64,000 nucleotides of DNA. Origin: Pseudofrankia saprophytica (GTDB lineage Bacteria > Actinomycetota > Actinomycetes > Frankiales > Frankiaceae). The notes beneath the pieces were generated by a model. That model saw nothing but the letters and a program-made list of their open reading frames with translations. It ran no database searches and had not been told where the DNA came from. Of this stretch, positions 35,649 to 43,779 are shown one piece after another. Location: the NCBI RefSeq assembly GCF_000235425.2, contig NZ_KI912266.1, positions 612,273 through 676,272 of the forward strand, written 5' to 3'. The translations under genes and the position numbers were made by a program. Within the stretch, counting starts at the first letter, position 1. Each line of letters opens with the position of its first letter.

Positions 35649-36323
35649 TTGTCCCTCGGCGGCCTGGCCCTGGTGGGCCAGGCCGCCGAGTCGTTCGGCG
35701 CGCACCCGGCCGATGAATCGTCTGGCTGCGGTTGCCTTTTCGTCGCGTTAGGCTGGCTGCTGACCAGGGAGGACGGAACCATCGCCGCCGAGAAGGTCAC
35801 GCCGCGCCAGTACGACCGCTGGCCGGAGGACCACCGTGCCGACGTCGAGATCGCTGACGGCCGAGCCGTCGCGACCGCCGTCCCGTCAGCCCGGCGCCGA
35901 AGAGCGGCGCGGCTCATCGCGAACGCCCTGGACGCCGCCGGCGGGTCCGAGTGGAACGCGGACGTCGCCGTCGAGATACGGCTGACCGAGGCGCCGCTGA
36001 CGGTCCGCCGCCCGGATGTCGTCGTCTACCGCGCCGACGCGCTCGACGCCGCCCCAATGCACGCGGACCAGGTGCTGTGCGTCGTCGAGCTGGTCTCTAG
36101 CAACTCCCTGGCGACCGGCCGGATCGTCGGCGTGCACCGTTACGCCCAGGCCGGCATCGGCCACTACTGGCGGATCGAGTGGTCGGCCACCGGGGTTCCC
36201 GTCGCCTGCGCCTACGACCTCGACCCCGCGTCGCAGGTCTACCAGGAGCACGCCATCCAGAGCGGGCTGGTGCACGTCACCACCCCGTTCCCGGTGACGA
36301 TCAATCTGACCCAGCTGTCCTAG
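35649..36323 (+). CDS. Uma2-family (DUF820) putative endonuclease-fold protein
   Basis: Up to 224 aa. The core matches Uma2: TPRQYDRWPEDHRADVEIAD near residue 50, RRPDVVVYRADAL, QVLCVVELVSSNS and YAQAGIGHYWRIEW. The PD-(D/E)xK-like residues (Asp in RRPDVVV, Glu in VVELVS) are present. The start is uncertain: TTG 35649 or GTG 35673 are the only standard in-frame starts, yet the family usually begins near residue 40, so a non-standard start is possible. The biological role of Uma2 proteins is unknown. Confidence 0.78.
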   Translation: MSLGGLALVGQAAESFGAHPADESSGCGCLFVALGWLLTREDGTIAAEKVTPRQYDRWPEDHRADVEIADGRAVATAVPSARRRRAARLIANALDAAGGSEWNADVAVEIRLTEAPLTVRRPDVVVYRADALDAAPMHADQVLCVVELVSSNSLATGRIVGVHRYAQAGIGHYWRIEWSATGVPVACAYDLDPASQVYQEHAIQSGLVHVTTPFPVTINLTQLS

Positions 36324-36434
36324 CGCCGCACCCAGCACCCGACCCCCGGCACCTCTCACGCAGCGCGAGCGCCGGCGCCCGGCGCCCGGCGCCCGGGAGG
36401 CTGGCGCTGGAACGCGACGTGCCATCGACTGATT

Positions 36435-36486
36435 GGTTGATGGGCCTATCAACCGGCCCGCGGCCGATGACGGCCGGACGGTTGAT
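36435..36486. promoter_or_regulatory. Inverted repeat plus third half-site upstream of ABC exporter
   Basis: GGTTGAT - 6 nt - ATCAACC (36435-36454) is a perfect 7-bp inverted repeat. A third GGTTGAT half-site lies at 36480-36486, 36 bp before the ATPase start. The arrangement suggests a dimeric regulator site with an accessory half-site. The downstream two-component system (38361-40503) is a candidate regulator, since NarL-type proteins bind short inverted heptamers. Confidence 0.5.
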
Positions 36487-36521
36487 CCACAACGGGGGCC
36501 GATGGCGGCAGGGTTTGAGCC

Positions 36522-37526
36522 ATGGCTGGTTCAGGCTCCACCACGATCGAGGTAGACGGCCTCGAGAAGCGTTACGGCGACCGCGAGGTGCTGCGCGGAG
36601 TGTCGTTCAGCGTGCGGCAGGGTGAGATCTTCGGCGTCCTCGGGCCCAACGGCGCCGGCAAGACGACGACGGTAGAGATCATCGAAGGGCTGCGCAGGCA
36701 GGACGGGGGCACGGTCCGCGTCCTCGGGCTGGACCCGTGGGCGGACCGGCGGACGCTCACGCCCCAGCTCGGCGTCCAGCTGCAGGAGAGCGAACTGCCC
36801 GCGCGGATGACCGTCGACGAGGCGCTGGCGCTGCAGGCCGCGTTCTACGACGCCCCGGTCGACACCGCCGCGCTGCGCGACGAGCTCGGCCTCACCGAGG
36901 TGCGCCGGACCCGGTTCGGCAAGCTGTCCGGCGGGCAGCGCCAACGCCTCTCGCTCGCGCTCGCGCTGGTCGGCGACCCGCGGATAGCGGTGCTCGACGA
37001 GCTGACCACGGGCGTCGACCCGCACGGCCGGCGCGACGTGTGGGACCTCGTCGAGCGGATCCGCGAACGCGGCGTGACGATCCTGCTCGTCACGCATCTG
37101 CTCGAGGAGGCCGAGCGGCTCTGCGACCGGGTCGCGGTGCTCGACGCCGGCCGGGTCGTCGCCCTCGACACCCCGGCCGGGCTGGTCCGCGCCGCCGAGG
37201 GCACGTCAACGATCCGGTTCCGGCCGTCCGCGGCGATCGACGACGCCCTCCTCACCGCCATTCCCGAGGTCGCCACGGTGACCCACGCCGGGCCGACCGT
37301 CCGGGTGACCGGCAAGGGCGAGCTGGTGCACGCCGTGGTCGCCGTGCTCGCCCGCCACCAGATCGTCGCCCAGGACCTGCGCATCGAGCAGGCCACGCTG
37401 GACGACGCCTACCTGTCGCTGACCAGGTCGCCGGCCCCGGAACCCACGGGCGCGGGCGAGACCACGCCCCAGGCGCAGGCGCAGGTCGAGGGAAGCACCG
37501 CCGACGACGAAACGAGGAGGTCCTGA
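36522..37526 (+). CDS. ABC transporter ATP-binding protein (DrrA-like exporter)
   Basis: 334 aa. Walker A GPNGAGKTTTVEI near residue 42, Q-loop in LGVQLQESELP, signature KLSGGQRQRLSLALAL near 142, Walker B IAVLDELTTGVDP (second residue of the usual DEPT motif changed to DELT), and the H-loop in LLVTHLLEEAERL. A DrrA-type C-terminal extension follows. With the adjacent permease it forms an ABC-2 type exporter for drugs, lipids or antibiotics. Its stop overlaps the permease ATG by one base. Confidence 0.93.
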   Translation: MAGSGSTTIEVDGLEKRYGDREVLRGVSFSVRQGEIFGVLGPNGAGKTTTVEIIEGLRRQDGGTVRVLGLDPWADRRTLTPQLGVQLQESELPARMTVDEALALQAAFYDAPVDTAALRDELGLTEVRRTRFGKLSGGQRQRLSLALALVGDPRIAVLDELTTGVDPHGRRDVWDLVERIRERGVTILLVTHLLEEAERLCDRVAVLDAGRVVALDTPAGLVRAAEGTSTIRFRPSAAIDDALLTAIPEVATVTHAGPTVRVTGKGELVHAVVAVLARHQIVAQDLRIEQATLDDAYLSLTRSPAPEPTGAGETTPQAQAQVEGSTADDETRRS

Positions 37527-38272
37527 TGTCCCGGATGGCGTTCGGAGCGCTGACGCGCAGCGAGGCACGACTGGCGCTGCGCGACCCCGGCACGACGCTG
37601 TTCGGCGTCGGCCTGCCTGTCGTGCTCGTCGTGATCCTCGGCTGCGTCCCGTCCTTCCGCGAGCCCAGCGCCGATCTCGACGGAGCGCGGGTCATCGACC
37701 TCTACCTCCCGATCACGATCGTCATGGTCGTCGCGCTGCTGGGGCTGAGCCTGACGCCGGGGACCCTGGCGAGGTACCGGGAGAAGGGGGTGCTCAAGCG
37801 GCTCGCGACCACGCCGGCGAGCCCCGCGCTGCTGCTGGCGGCGCAGGGTGCCGTGATCGCGGTCATCGCGGTCGTCGTCGCGGCGCTGCTCCACGTGGTC
37901 GGCGCGGCCGCGTTCCACGTGCCCGCGCCGGAACAGCCCGTCGGCTACGTGCTGGCGCTCCTGCTGACGATCGCGACCCTCATCGCGCTCGGCCTGCTGA
38001 TCGCGTCCGTGGCGCCGAGCGGCGGGGTCGCGAACGGCATCGGGGTCGGGCTTTTCTACCCGCTGATGTTCTTCGCCGGGCTGTGGGTGCCCCGAGAGGC
38101 GATGCCGCACCTGCTCGTGCGCATCGGGGACGCGACCCCTCTCGGAGCGGCCGTCGGCGCGTTGCAGGACTCGATGTCCGGGTCGTGGCCGAGCGCGGCG
38201 CACGTCGGGGTGATGGCCGCCTACATCGTGCTGTGCGGTATCGGCGCGGCCCGCTGGTTCCGCTGGACGTGA
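37526..38272 (+). CDS. ABC-2 type transporter permease
   Basis: 248 aa with six hydrophobic helices, the first being FGVGLPVVLVVILGCV. The family segment YREKGVLKRLATTPASPALL near residue 90 and FYPLMFFAGLWVPREAMPHL near 180 are typical of ABC-2 exporters such as DrrB. GAGGAGG precedes ATG 37526, which overlaps the ATPase stop. It forms the membrane part of the exporter; the kinase/regulator pair downstream probably controls it. Confidence 0.93.
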   Translation: MSRMAFGALTRSEARLALRDPGTTLFGVGLPVVLVVILGCVPSFREPSADLDGARVIDLYLPITIVMVVALLGLSLTPGTLARYREKGVLKRLATTPASPALLLAAQGAVIAVIAVVVAALLHVVGAAAFHVPAPEQPVGYVLALLLTIATLIALGLLIASVAPSGGVANGIGVGLFYPLMFFAGLWVPREAMPHLLVRIGDATPLGAAVGALQDSMSGSWPSAAHVGVMAAYIVLCGIGAARWFRWT

Positions 38273-38360
38273 GAACCTGTCGGGGCTGTTGTCCCCGATC
38301 GGCGTGAATTCGGGAGACGGGTGCCAGCCCGGAAGATCGGAATCGGGAAAGAGGTGTCAC

Positions 38361-39821
38361 ATGTCCGGCTCGACCGGCTCGACCGGCTCGTCCGCCCCGA
38401 CCGGCCCGTCGGACGGGTCGACAGTGCCCGGTCCGCCCGGCGCGCCCGTCCCGCGGGAGGCTCCGGCTGGCCTGGGCGTCCTCACCGAGCCCTGGGAGTC
38501 ACGGGAGCTGCGCGCCTACCGGATCATCCCGTATGTCGGGCTGGTCGTCTCGGCCCTGCTGACCTGCCTGGTGCCGCTCCAGGCAGGCTGGTCGCACCGG
38601 GCGGTGGATCTCGGCCTGTCCGCCGTCGCCGCGGCCTGGATGGTGTGGTTCCGTACCGCGCATCCGGCCTGGGTCAGCAGGCGACGGCTGATGACCGGCT
38701 ACCTGGTCGTCCTGCTGGCGTTGATCGCGGTTCTGGTCGTCAGGTCGCCCTGGTTCGGTTTCTTCGCCTTCACGGGCTACCTGGAGTCGACCGCGTTGCT
38801 GGTCGGGTGGTGGCGGCTGGCCGGCGCGGCGGTGACCGCCCTGATCGCGGCGACGTCGCAGGTCGGCGGGGTGCCGACGACCTGGGGCTACCTCGTGCTC
38901 TACCTGGTCGTCGTCATCTTCAACGTCGGCGTGGCCGGCACCATGACCTGGTTCGCCGTCGTCGCCAACGAGCAGAGGGAGGCTCGCGGACGCGCGATCG
39001 CGGAGCTCGGCGACGCCAACCGACGGCTGCAGGCCGCGCTGACCGAGAACGCCGGCCTGCACGCTCAGCTCGTGGTCCAGGCCCGAGAGGCCGGCATCCT
39101 GGACGAACGGGCCCGGCTTGCCCGGGAGATCCACGACACCCTGGCGCAGGGACTGACCGGGATCATCACCCAGCTGCAGGCCGCCGAGCAGGCCGGGGCA
39201 CGCGGGCGACACATATCAACCGCGCTGCGGCTGGCCCGCGAAAGCCTGACCGAGGCTCGCCGGTCGGTGCAGGCGCTGCGCCCCGCCGAGCTCGCCGAGG
39301 CTGCGCTGCCCGACGCGCTGGCAGACGTCGCGGCCCGGTGGACGCAGGCGAACGGGGTGCCGGTCGAGGTGTCGGCCACCGGGCTGGTCGTCGCGCTGCA
39401 CCCGGAGGTGGAGGCGACGGTGCTGCGGGTAGTCCAGGAGTCGCTGGCCAACGTCGCCAAGCACGCGGCCGCCAACCGGGTGGGGCTCACGCTGTCCTAC
39501 ATGTCCGACGTGGTGACCGTCGACATCCGCGACGACGGCGTCGGCTTCGACACCGACGAGGCCGGCCCCGGCCAGGCCGAGGGCGGTGGGGACACGCGTG
39601 GCGGCGGGTTCGGGCTGGCTGCGATGCGCCAACGGGTCGCCCGGCTTGCCGGCGGCTTCAGCGTCGAGTCGGAGCCGGGCGCGGGCACCGCGGTGTCCGC
39701 GGCACTTCCGGCGATCCCCGCGCCGCGCGGCGACGCCGAGACGCTGGGAGCCGAGACGGTAGGAGCCGAGATCGTGGGAGCCGGGATGGTCGAGACAACC
39801 GCGTGGGCCGTCGATGCCTGA
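38361..39821 (+). CDS. NarL-type sensor histidine kinase
   Basis: 486 aa from ATG 38361. A disordered Gly/Ser/Thr/Pro leader (about 45 aa) precedes four to six membrane helices (about 65-200). HisKA_3 box: RLAREIHDTLAQGLTGIITQ, phosphoacceptor His about 260. HATPase_c: VVQESLANVAKHAAANRVGL, DDGVGFD and GFGLAAMRQRVARL. It lies 88 bp after the exporter genes and its stop overlaps the response regulator start by 8 bp. This exporter-plus-kinase layout resembles self-resistance or cell-envelope stress modules (LiaRS/DesKR-like). Confidence 0.92.
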   Translation: MSGSTGSTGSSAPTGPSDGSTVPGPPGAPVPREAPAGLGVLTEPWESRELRAYRIIPYVGLVVSALLTCLVPLQAGWSHRAVDLGLSAVAAAWMVWFRTAHPAWVSRRRLMTGYLVVLLALIAVLVVRSPWFGFFAFTGYLESTALLVGWWRLAGAAVTALIAATSQVGGVPTTWGYLVLYLVVVIFNVGVAGTMTWFAVVANEQREARGRAIAELGDANRRLQAALTENAGLHAQLVVQAREAGILDERARLAREIHDTLAQGLTGIITQLQAAEQAGARGRHISTALRLARESLTEARRSVQALRPAELAEAALPDALADVAARWTQANGVPVEVSATGLVVALHPEVEATVLRVVQESLANVAKHAAANRVGLTLSYMSDVVTVDIRDDGVGFDTDEAGPGQAEGGGDTRGGGFGLAAMRQRVARLAGGFSVESEPGAGTAVSAALPAIPAPRGDAETLGAETVGAEIVGAGMVETTAWAVDA

Positions 39822-40503
39822 GCCGTCTCCTCCCGGCCGCGAGGAGCAGGGCGACCACCCGGTGCGGGTGCTGCTCGTCGACGACCACCCCGTGGTGCGC
39901 GACGGGTTGCGCGGCATGTTCGCCGACACCCCGTCGATCGAGGTGGTCGGCGAGGCCGGTGACGGCGCCGCCGCCGTCCGGCTCGCCGGGGCGCTGCGAC
40001 CGGACGTGGTGCTCATGGACCTGCGGATGCCGCGGCTCGACGGGGTCAGCGCGATCACCGCGCTGCGCGACGCGGGCAGCGAGGCCCGGGTGCTGGTCCT
40101 GACGACGTATGACACCGACAGCGACGTGGTCCCGGCGATCGAGGCGGGTGCCACCGGCTACCTGCTCAAGGACGCGCCTCGCGACGACCTGATCCGCGCC
40201 GTGCGCGCGGCCGCCCGAGGCGAGGCGGTGCTCTCACCGTCGGTCGCGACCAGGCTGCTCGGCCAGATGCGCGCCGCGCCGGCGCCGACCCGCGACCCCC
40301 TGAGCACCCGCGAGCTGGAGATCCTGGCGATCGTGGCCCGCGGCGCCACGAACCGGGAGGTCGCCCGGAAGCTGTTCATCAGCGAGGCGACGGTGAAGAC
40401 CCACCTGCTACACATCTACGCCAAGCTGGACGTGAACGACCGGGCGGCCGCCGTCGCCGAGGCGTTCGGCAGGGGACTGCTGCCCACCCGCCGCCCGGGC
40501 TGA
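39814..40503 (+). CDS. LuxR/NarL family response regulator
   Basis: 229 aa. The receiver domain starts near residue 17 (VRVLLVDDHPVVRDGLRGMF), with the phosphoacceptor in VVLMDLRMPRLDG (Asp about 69) and Lys in YLLKDAP. The LuxR HTH near the C-terminus reads LSTRELEILAIVARGATNRE then SEATVKTHLLHIYAKL. It is coupled to the kinase gene by overlap and probably regulates the exporter operon through the repeat at 36435-36486. Confidence 0.93.
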   Translation: MPEPSPPGREEQGDHPVRVLLVDDHPVVRDGLRGMFADTPSIEVVGEAGDGAAAVRLAGALRPDVVLMDLRMPRLDGVSAITALRDAGSEARVLVLTTYDTDSDVVPAIEAGATGYLLKDAPRDDLIRAVRAAARGEAVLSPSVATRLLGQMRAAPAPTRDPLSTRELEILAIVARGATNREVARKLFISEATVKTHLLHIYAKLDVNDRAAAVAEAFGRGLLPTRRPG

Positions 40504-40524
40504 GCGCTGGGGAGGACCCGCGGG

Positions 40525-40567
40525 CGGACCGGCGGGCGGCGGTCCGAACCGGCGGCCGGGCGCCGCC
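40525..40567. terminator. Two adjacent hairpins between convergent genes
   Basis: CGGACC - 10 nt - GGTCCG (40525-40546) and GGCGGC - 5 nt - GCCGCC (40551-40567) lie between the response regulator (ends 40503) and the small minus-strand gene (ends 40574). There is no T-run. The placement suits a bidirectional terminator. Confidence 0.4.
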
Positions 40568-40573
40568 CTGGGA

Positions 40574-40714
40574 TCAGCGGCGCCTGAGCCCCTGCACCAT
40601 CTTTGCCACGGTGCAGAAGTACTGGCGGTGGATCTCCAACAGCTGAGCGGCCTCGGCGCGTGTCGCCACCTTGTCGGACCTGGTCTTGCAGCCGGGGCAA
40701 ACGTAGTGAGCCAT
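40574..40714 (-). CDS. Small Cys-containing protein (46 aa)
   Basis: ATG 40714 has GGAGGAGGA about 8 nt upstream, a strong site that supports translation. The sequence begins MAHYVCPGCKTRSDKVATRA, with CPGC resembling half of a zinc ribbon; only one further Cys follows (near residue 34), so a full four-Cys site would need a dimer or a His ligand (His3, His28). Basic C-terminus (GLRRR). Function unknown. Confidence 0.6.
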   Translation of the reverse strand: MAHYVCPGCKTRSDKVATRAEAAQLLEIHRQYFCTVAKMVQGLRRR

Positions 40715-40980
40715 GACGGGGATCCTCCTCCGGAAGTTCCGACCCAGGGGATTGGTGTGTTCCCTGGCGAGTCGCCCGCTACGCCACCAGTTTGGGTGGA
40801 TTTTAGGCAAGCCGATCAGGGTAAGTCTCGGAGTTGCGGTCAGTGCCGAGTCTCCCGCAGCCGGTCCCGCCGTCGACGCGGCCCCGCGCGCGCTTGGTCC
40901 GCGTTGAACTCGCGGGGCCGGAGCCACCCTCATGATCACCCAGGTCCCCCCAACCTGGACGGCGACGGTCCCCAGCTATA

Positions 40981-40995
40981 GCAACCGATGGTTGC
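40981..40995. promoter_or_regulatory. Operator 1 of the SRPBCC/ArsR operon
   Basis: GCAACCGATGGTTGC: 6-bp arms GCAACC/GGTTGC around 3 nt. It differs from operator 2 at a single base and overlaps the -35 element. It should bind the ArsR-type regulator encoded at 41519. Confidence 0.7.
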
Positions 40996-41020
40996 ACTTC
41001 CGCGGAAGCGGCGATAGCCT
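40992..41020 (+). promoter_or_regulatory. Sigma-70-like promoter of the SRPBCC/ArsR operon
   Basis: TTGCAC (40992-40997), 17 nt, then TAGCCT (41015-41020): a near-consensus -35 at ideal spacing with a moderate -10. Transcription would start near 41027, inside operator 2, about 30 bp before the SRPBCC ATG. Confidence 0.55.
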
Positions 41021-41025
41021 GACTA

Positions 41026-41040
41026 GCAACCAATGGTTGC
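41026..41040. promoter_or_regulatory. Operator 2 of the SRPBCC/ArsR operon
   Basis: GCAACCAATGGTTGC, the same palindrome as operator 1, 45 bp apart centre to centre. It covers the expected transcription start, so a bound repressor would block initiation. Two sites 45 bp apart flanking the -10 also allow looping or cooperative binding. Confidence 0.7.
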
Positions 41041-41057
41041 GATAGCCGGGAGACCCC

Positions 41058-41522
41058 ATGGAGTACGCGAGCATCGAGCGCGAGATCCACGTCGACGCCC
41101 CGCCCGAGGTGGTGTTCGAAGTGATCAGCCAGCCCGAGCACGTCCGGGACTGGTGGTACGCCGAATCCGACGTCCAGCCGATCCCCGGCGCAACGGGGGA
41201 ACTGGCGTGGGCCGACGGCGACAACCCCCGAGCCCAGGTCGTCCCCATGACCGTGCTGGTCGCCGAGCCGCCACGGTTGTTCACCTTCCGCTGGACGCAT
41301 CCGGCGGGAGAAAAGGCGGTCGACGGCAACTCGCTGCTGGTCACCTTCGAACTCGTTCCATCCGGCTCGGGCACGCTGCTCCGGCTCACCGAGACCGGGT
41401 TCCGGGAGCAGGGCTGGGAGATCGCGGTCCTGGAGCAGCAGTACAACGACCACGTCGCCGGCTGGGGCACCTACGTTCCCCGCATCGGGGCGTGCGCCGA
41501 ACGCCTGGTCTCGGCGCGATGA
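41058..41522 (+). CDS. SRPBCC (AHSA1/START-like) domain protein
   Basis: 154 aa. AHSA1-type features: IEREIHVDAPPEVVFEVISQ at the N-terminus, then PEHVRDWWYA and TFRWTHP, and a C-terminal helix (YNDHVAGWGTYVPRI). The fold has a hydrophobic ligand pocket; ligand unknown. ATG follows GGGAGACCCC. Its stop overlaps the ArsR start (ATGA), a well-known pairing of SRPBCC and ArsR genes in actinobacteria. Confidence 0.92.
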   Translation: MEYASIEREIHVDAPPEVVFEVISQPEHVRDWWYAESDVQPIPGATGELAWADGDNPRAQVVPMTVLVAEPPRLFTFRWTHPAGEKAVDGNSLLVTFELVPSGSGTLLRLTETGFREQGWEIAVLEQQYNDHVAGWGTYVPRIGACAERLVSAR

Positions 41523-41851
41523 CGCTCGCGATCAACGACGACCTGTGGTCGGCGATCGGGGATCCGACCCGCAGGCGTCTGCTCGACCTGCTGTTGACCA
41601 CCGACGCCGGGACCGCCACCTCGCTCAGCGAGCAGCTGCCGGTGACCCGGCAGGCGGTGGCCAAACACCTCGGCGTCCTCGATCGCGTCGGCCTGGTCCA
41701 GGCGACGCCGGCCGGGCGAGAGAAGCGCTACCGCGTCGACGAGGCCCAGCTCGCGCGCGCCGTGGCACAGCTGAACGCCGTCGGCAACGCCTGGGATGCC
41801 CGGCTGCGGCGGATCAAGCAGATCGCCGAAGCCATCCAGAAGAACAGTTGA
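41519..41851 (+). CDS. ArsR-family HTH transcriptional regulator
   Basis: 110 aa winged helix: DDLWSAIGDPTRRRLLDLLL, recognition region LPVTRQAVAKHLGVLDRVGL and wing AGREKRYRVD. No metal-binding Cys pair is present, so it probably senses a small molecule or works constitutively, as SRPBCC-linked ArsR proteins do. Overlaps the SRPBCC gene by 4 bp. It is predicted to bind the GCAACC palindromes at 40981 and 41026 and repress its own operon. Confidence 0.93.
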   Translation: MTLAINDDLWSAIGDPTRRRLLDLLLTTDAGTATSLSEQLPVTRQAVAKHLGVLDRVGLVQATPAGREKRYRVDEAQLARAVAQLNAVGNAWDARLRRIKQIAEAIQKNS

Positions 41852-41910
41852 ACGCGCCCCGGCCGCGACCGCGGCCGGGCGGAGAACCGGATCGGGAAGA
41901 GGAGAGAACA

Positions 41911-42354
41911 ATGGCGGACATTCTGCACCGCGTGGGGGTCGTAGCATCCCGCGAAGCCGTTTTCCGTGCGCTGACGACGCGGGAGGACCTGGCGGGTTGG
42001 TGGACCGAGGACACGCACGGGGACGGCGAGGCCGGCGGCGTTCTCAAATTCCGCTTCGGGGCCGCCGGCGGTTTCGACATGAAGGTTCTCGAGACCCAGC
42101 CGGCCGAGCGCGTCCTCTGGGAGGTCATCGACGGCCCGGACGAGTGGGTCGGCACCCAGGTCAGCTGGGAACTGCGGACCGCGGGCGAATTCACGATCAT
42201 CCTGTTCGCTCACCAGGGATGGCGTGAGCCCGTGGAGTTCATGTACCACTGCAGCACCAAGTGGGCGACGTTCCTGATGAGCCTGAAGGCGTTCCTGGAA
42301 ACGGGAACCGGCGAACCGGCGCCCCGCGACGTGCAGATCAGCGACTGGCACTGA
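41911..42354 (+). CDS. Second SRPBCC (AHSA1-like) domain protein
   Basis: 147 aa from ATG 41911, with AAGAGGAGAG upstream. The AHSA1 pattern is evident: LHRVGVVASREAVFRALTTR, then DLAGWWTEDT, VLWEVIDGPDEWVGTQVSWE and the terminal helix CSTKWATFLMSLKAFLETG. It lies 59 bp behind the ArsR gene and probably belongs to the same operon. Its divergence from the first SRPBCC copy suggests a different ligand. Confidence 0.9.
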   Translation: MADILHRVGVVASREAVFRALTTREDLAGWWTEDTHGDGEAGGVLKFRFGAAGGFDMKVLETQPAERVLWEVIDGPDEWVGTQVSWELRTAGEFTIILFAHQGWREPVEFMYHCSTKWATFLMSLKAFLETGTGEPAPRDVQISDWH

Positions 42355-42481
42355 CCGAAAGCCGCGTCGCCCTGGTCGTCATCTTCGAACGGGTCACACC
42401 GGGAATCAGGAATCCAGTGACCTGGTGACTTGGTGGCGCCGACGAGTCCGCCGATGGCATCCGGTCCATCCCCAGATGGCA

Positions 42482-42518
42482 GCGCCCCCGCCCGGCCGTC
42501 AGAGCCAGGTGGGGGCGC
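42482..42518. terminator. Hairpin between convergent genes
   Basis: GCGCCCCC and GGGGGCGC form perfect 8-bp arms around 21 nt, between the SRPBCC gene (ends 42354) and the minus-strand pseudogene (ends 42539). The location suits a terminator; there is no T-run. Confidence 0.45.
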
Positions 42519-42538
42519 GCATCGGGTCGGGTGTCGGG

Positions 42539-42981
42539 TCAGCGGGCGGGCTGCAGGGCCCAGCCGCGGTCCTCGTCGAAGATGGGCGAGAGGGCGACCA
42601 TCGGCGGGAAGACGAGCGCCGGGTGCAGGCCGAGGGTCAGGTCGTTGTCGACGACGCCGATGGTGAACGTGCCGGGCAGCGGGCCCTCGGTGATCCGCCA
42701 TTCCCGGGGCTCCGGAAGCGGCCGGACCCGCTCGAACACGTCCGGCTCACCGTCGAAACCGACGAACAGCGGGTCGGCGGCGCGGCGGATCGTGTAGGTG
42801 CTGTCGCCGTTGCGGCCCTTGCCGGCGTTCCGGATCTCCCAGTCCTGCGGCCCTCGTCTTCGGCATAGCCGTAGTCGAGGGCGACGGAAGAGAGCTTGCG
42901 GTTCCGCGCAGTCCCCACGGCCAGCATCGCAGCGGCAACGCCGCGGGCGGTCGCCGGATCTGCGGTGTGGATGGTCGTCAC
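42539..42981 (-). pseudogene. Hypothetical protein gene interrupted by one frameshift
   Basis: From GTG 42981 the frame reads MTTIHTADPATARGVAAAML to YGYAEDEG, then degrades into Arg/Thr-rich shadow. In the neighbouring frame a protein-like sequence starts at PQDWEIRNAGKGRNGDSTYT and continues through LFVGFDGEPDVFERVRPLPE to RGWALQPAR. A single shift near 42845-42860 joins them into a protein of about 146 aa. The start overlaps the stop of the upstream gene (GTGA), so the pair was translationally coupled. No family recognised. A sequencing error is possible. Confidence 0.65.
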
Positions 42982-43427
42982 TGCTCGTCGTCCTCTGCCT
43001 GGGCGGCAAGGATCAGCGCGATGTTTTCCAGACTGGGCCGCCCTTCGCCATTCAGCGTGGCGGCAAGGTAGGCGACCGCGGCGATACGTATCGCGGACTC
43101 TTCGATGATCTTCCCGGTAGCCTCGGCAAGCGCGTCGGGATTGCTCGCGGCCAGGTCGCGCAACAGTCGTAGGGCCGACTGGCCGTCATCCGGACCGCCA
43201 TTGTCCACGTCGCTGGACGGCTCCGGCAGGCCGGCGGCGAGGATGATCGCCCGGCGGATCTCCGCGGACATCTGCGTCAAGTCATGGGACGCAGCGGCGG
43301 TGATCAGCGCGATGCCCTCGACCAGCCGATCGTTTGCCTCGGTCACGATGTCCTCACTGGTGGATACGGGCGCGGAACCTGCCGCGGCGTCACAGGGCTG
43401 CCGATGGCGGCGTTCCCATGTCACCAC
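42978..43427 (-). CDS. Small helical protein of unknown function
   Basis: Up to 149 aa. The credible part starts near residue 21 (STSEDIVTEANDRLVEGIAL) and is almost wholly helical and acidic, with a C-terminus ending DDEQ. No motif or signal peptide is visible. The start is uncertain: GTG 43427 or GTG near 43346 (VTEANDRL). It is coupled through GTGA to the frameshifted gene downstream, so the two products probably worked together. Confidence 0.6.
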   Translation of the reverse strand: MVTWERRHRQPCDAAAGSAPVSTSEDIVTEANDRLVEGIALITAAASHDLTQMSAEIRRAIILAAGLPEPSSDVDNGGPDDGQSALRLLRDLAASNPDALAEATGKIIEESAIRIAAVAYLAATLNGEGRPSLENIALILAAQAEDDEQ

Positions 43428-43689
43428 CTCGGCCGAGTAGGGCGGAGCGTCGTGTCAGGCGTCAGGGGCACGGCCAGCACCGTTTCGTGACCCTGAGGTC
43501 TGACCGGACGCCCGGGATCCCTCAGGAGGCGAAGCCGACCTCGCCGACCTTGCCCGAATCAACATCATTCCTGTTGGGGTCATCCTTGGGCCATCCACAG
43601 CCAGTTTTAGATCTTGGAGACGACTCAGGGGCCCGACCCGAAGATCCACTCTCGCGAGTGAACCAGCAGGTCAGACCCCTGATCAAGGG

Positions 43690-43779
43690 CGGAGGCTCGG
43701 GGATTTGAACCCCGGATGGGTTGTAGACCCAAACCGCATTAGCAGTGCGGCGCCATAGACCGGACTAGGCGAAGCCTCC
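43690..43779 (-). tRNA. tRNA-Ser(GCU)
   Basis: The minus strand folds as a serine tRNA of about 90 nt: acceptor GGAGGCT/AGCCTCC, anticodon stem-loop CCGCACTGCTAATGCGG with anticodon GCT, a long variable arm as in class II tRNAs, T-loop GGTTCAAATCC, and discriminator G73. The 3' CCA is not encoded. It reads AGC/AGU codons. Its 5' end faces the type VII-like locus, whose first gene starts 158 bp away on the other strand. Confidence 0.95.

Larger units (their letters stand above)
40715..41057. other. 343-bp divergent intergenic region with the SRPBCC/ArsR promoter
   Basis: The left 260 bp hold no feature I can name beyond the small gene's ribosome-binding site. The right end carries twin palindromes and a sigma-70-like promoter, listed separately. 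Confidence 0.6.
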
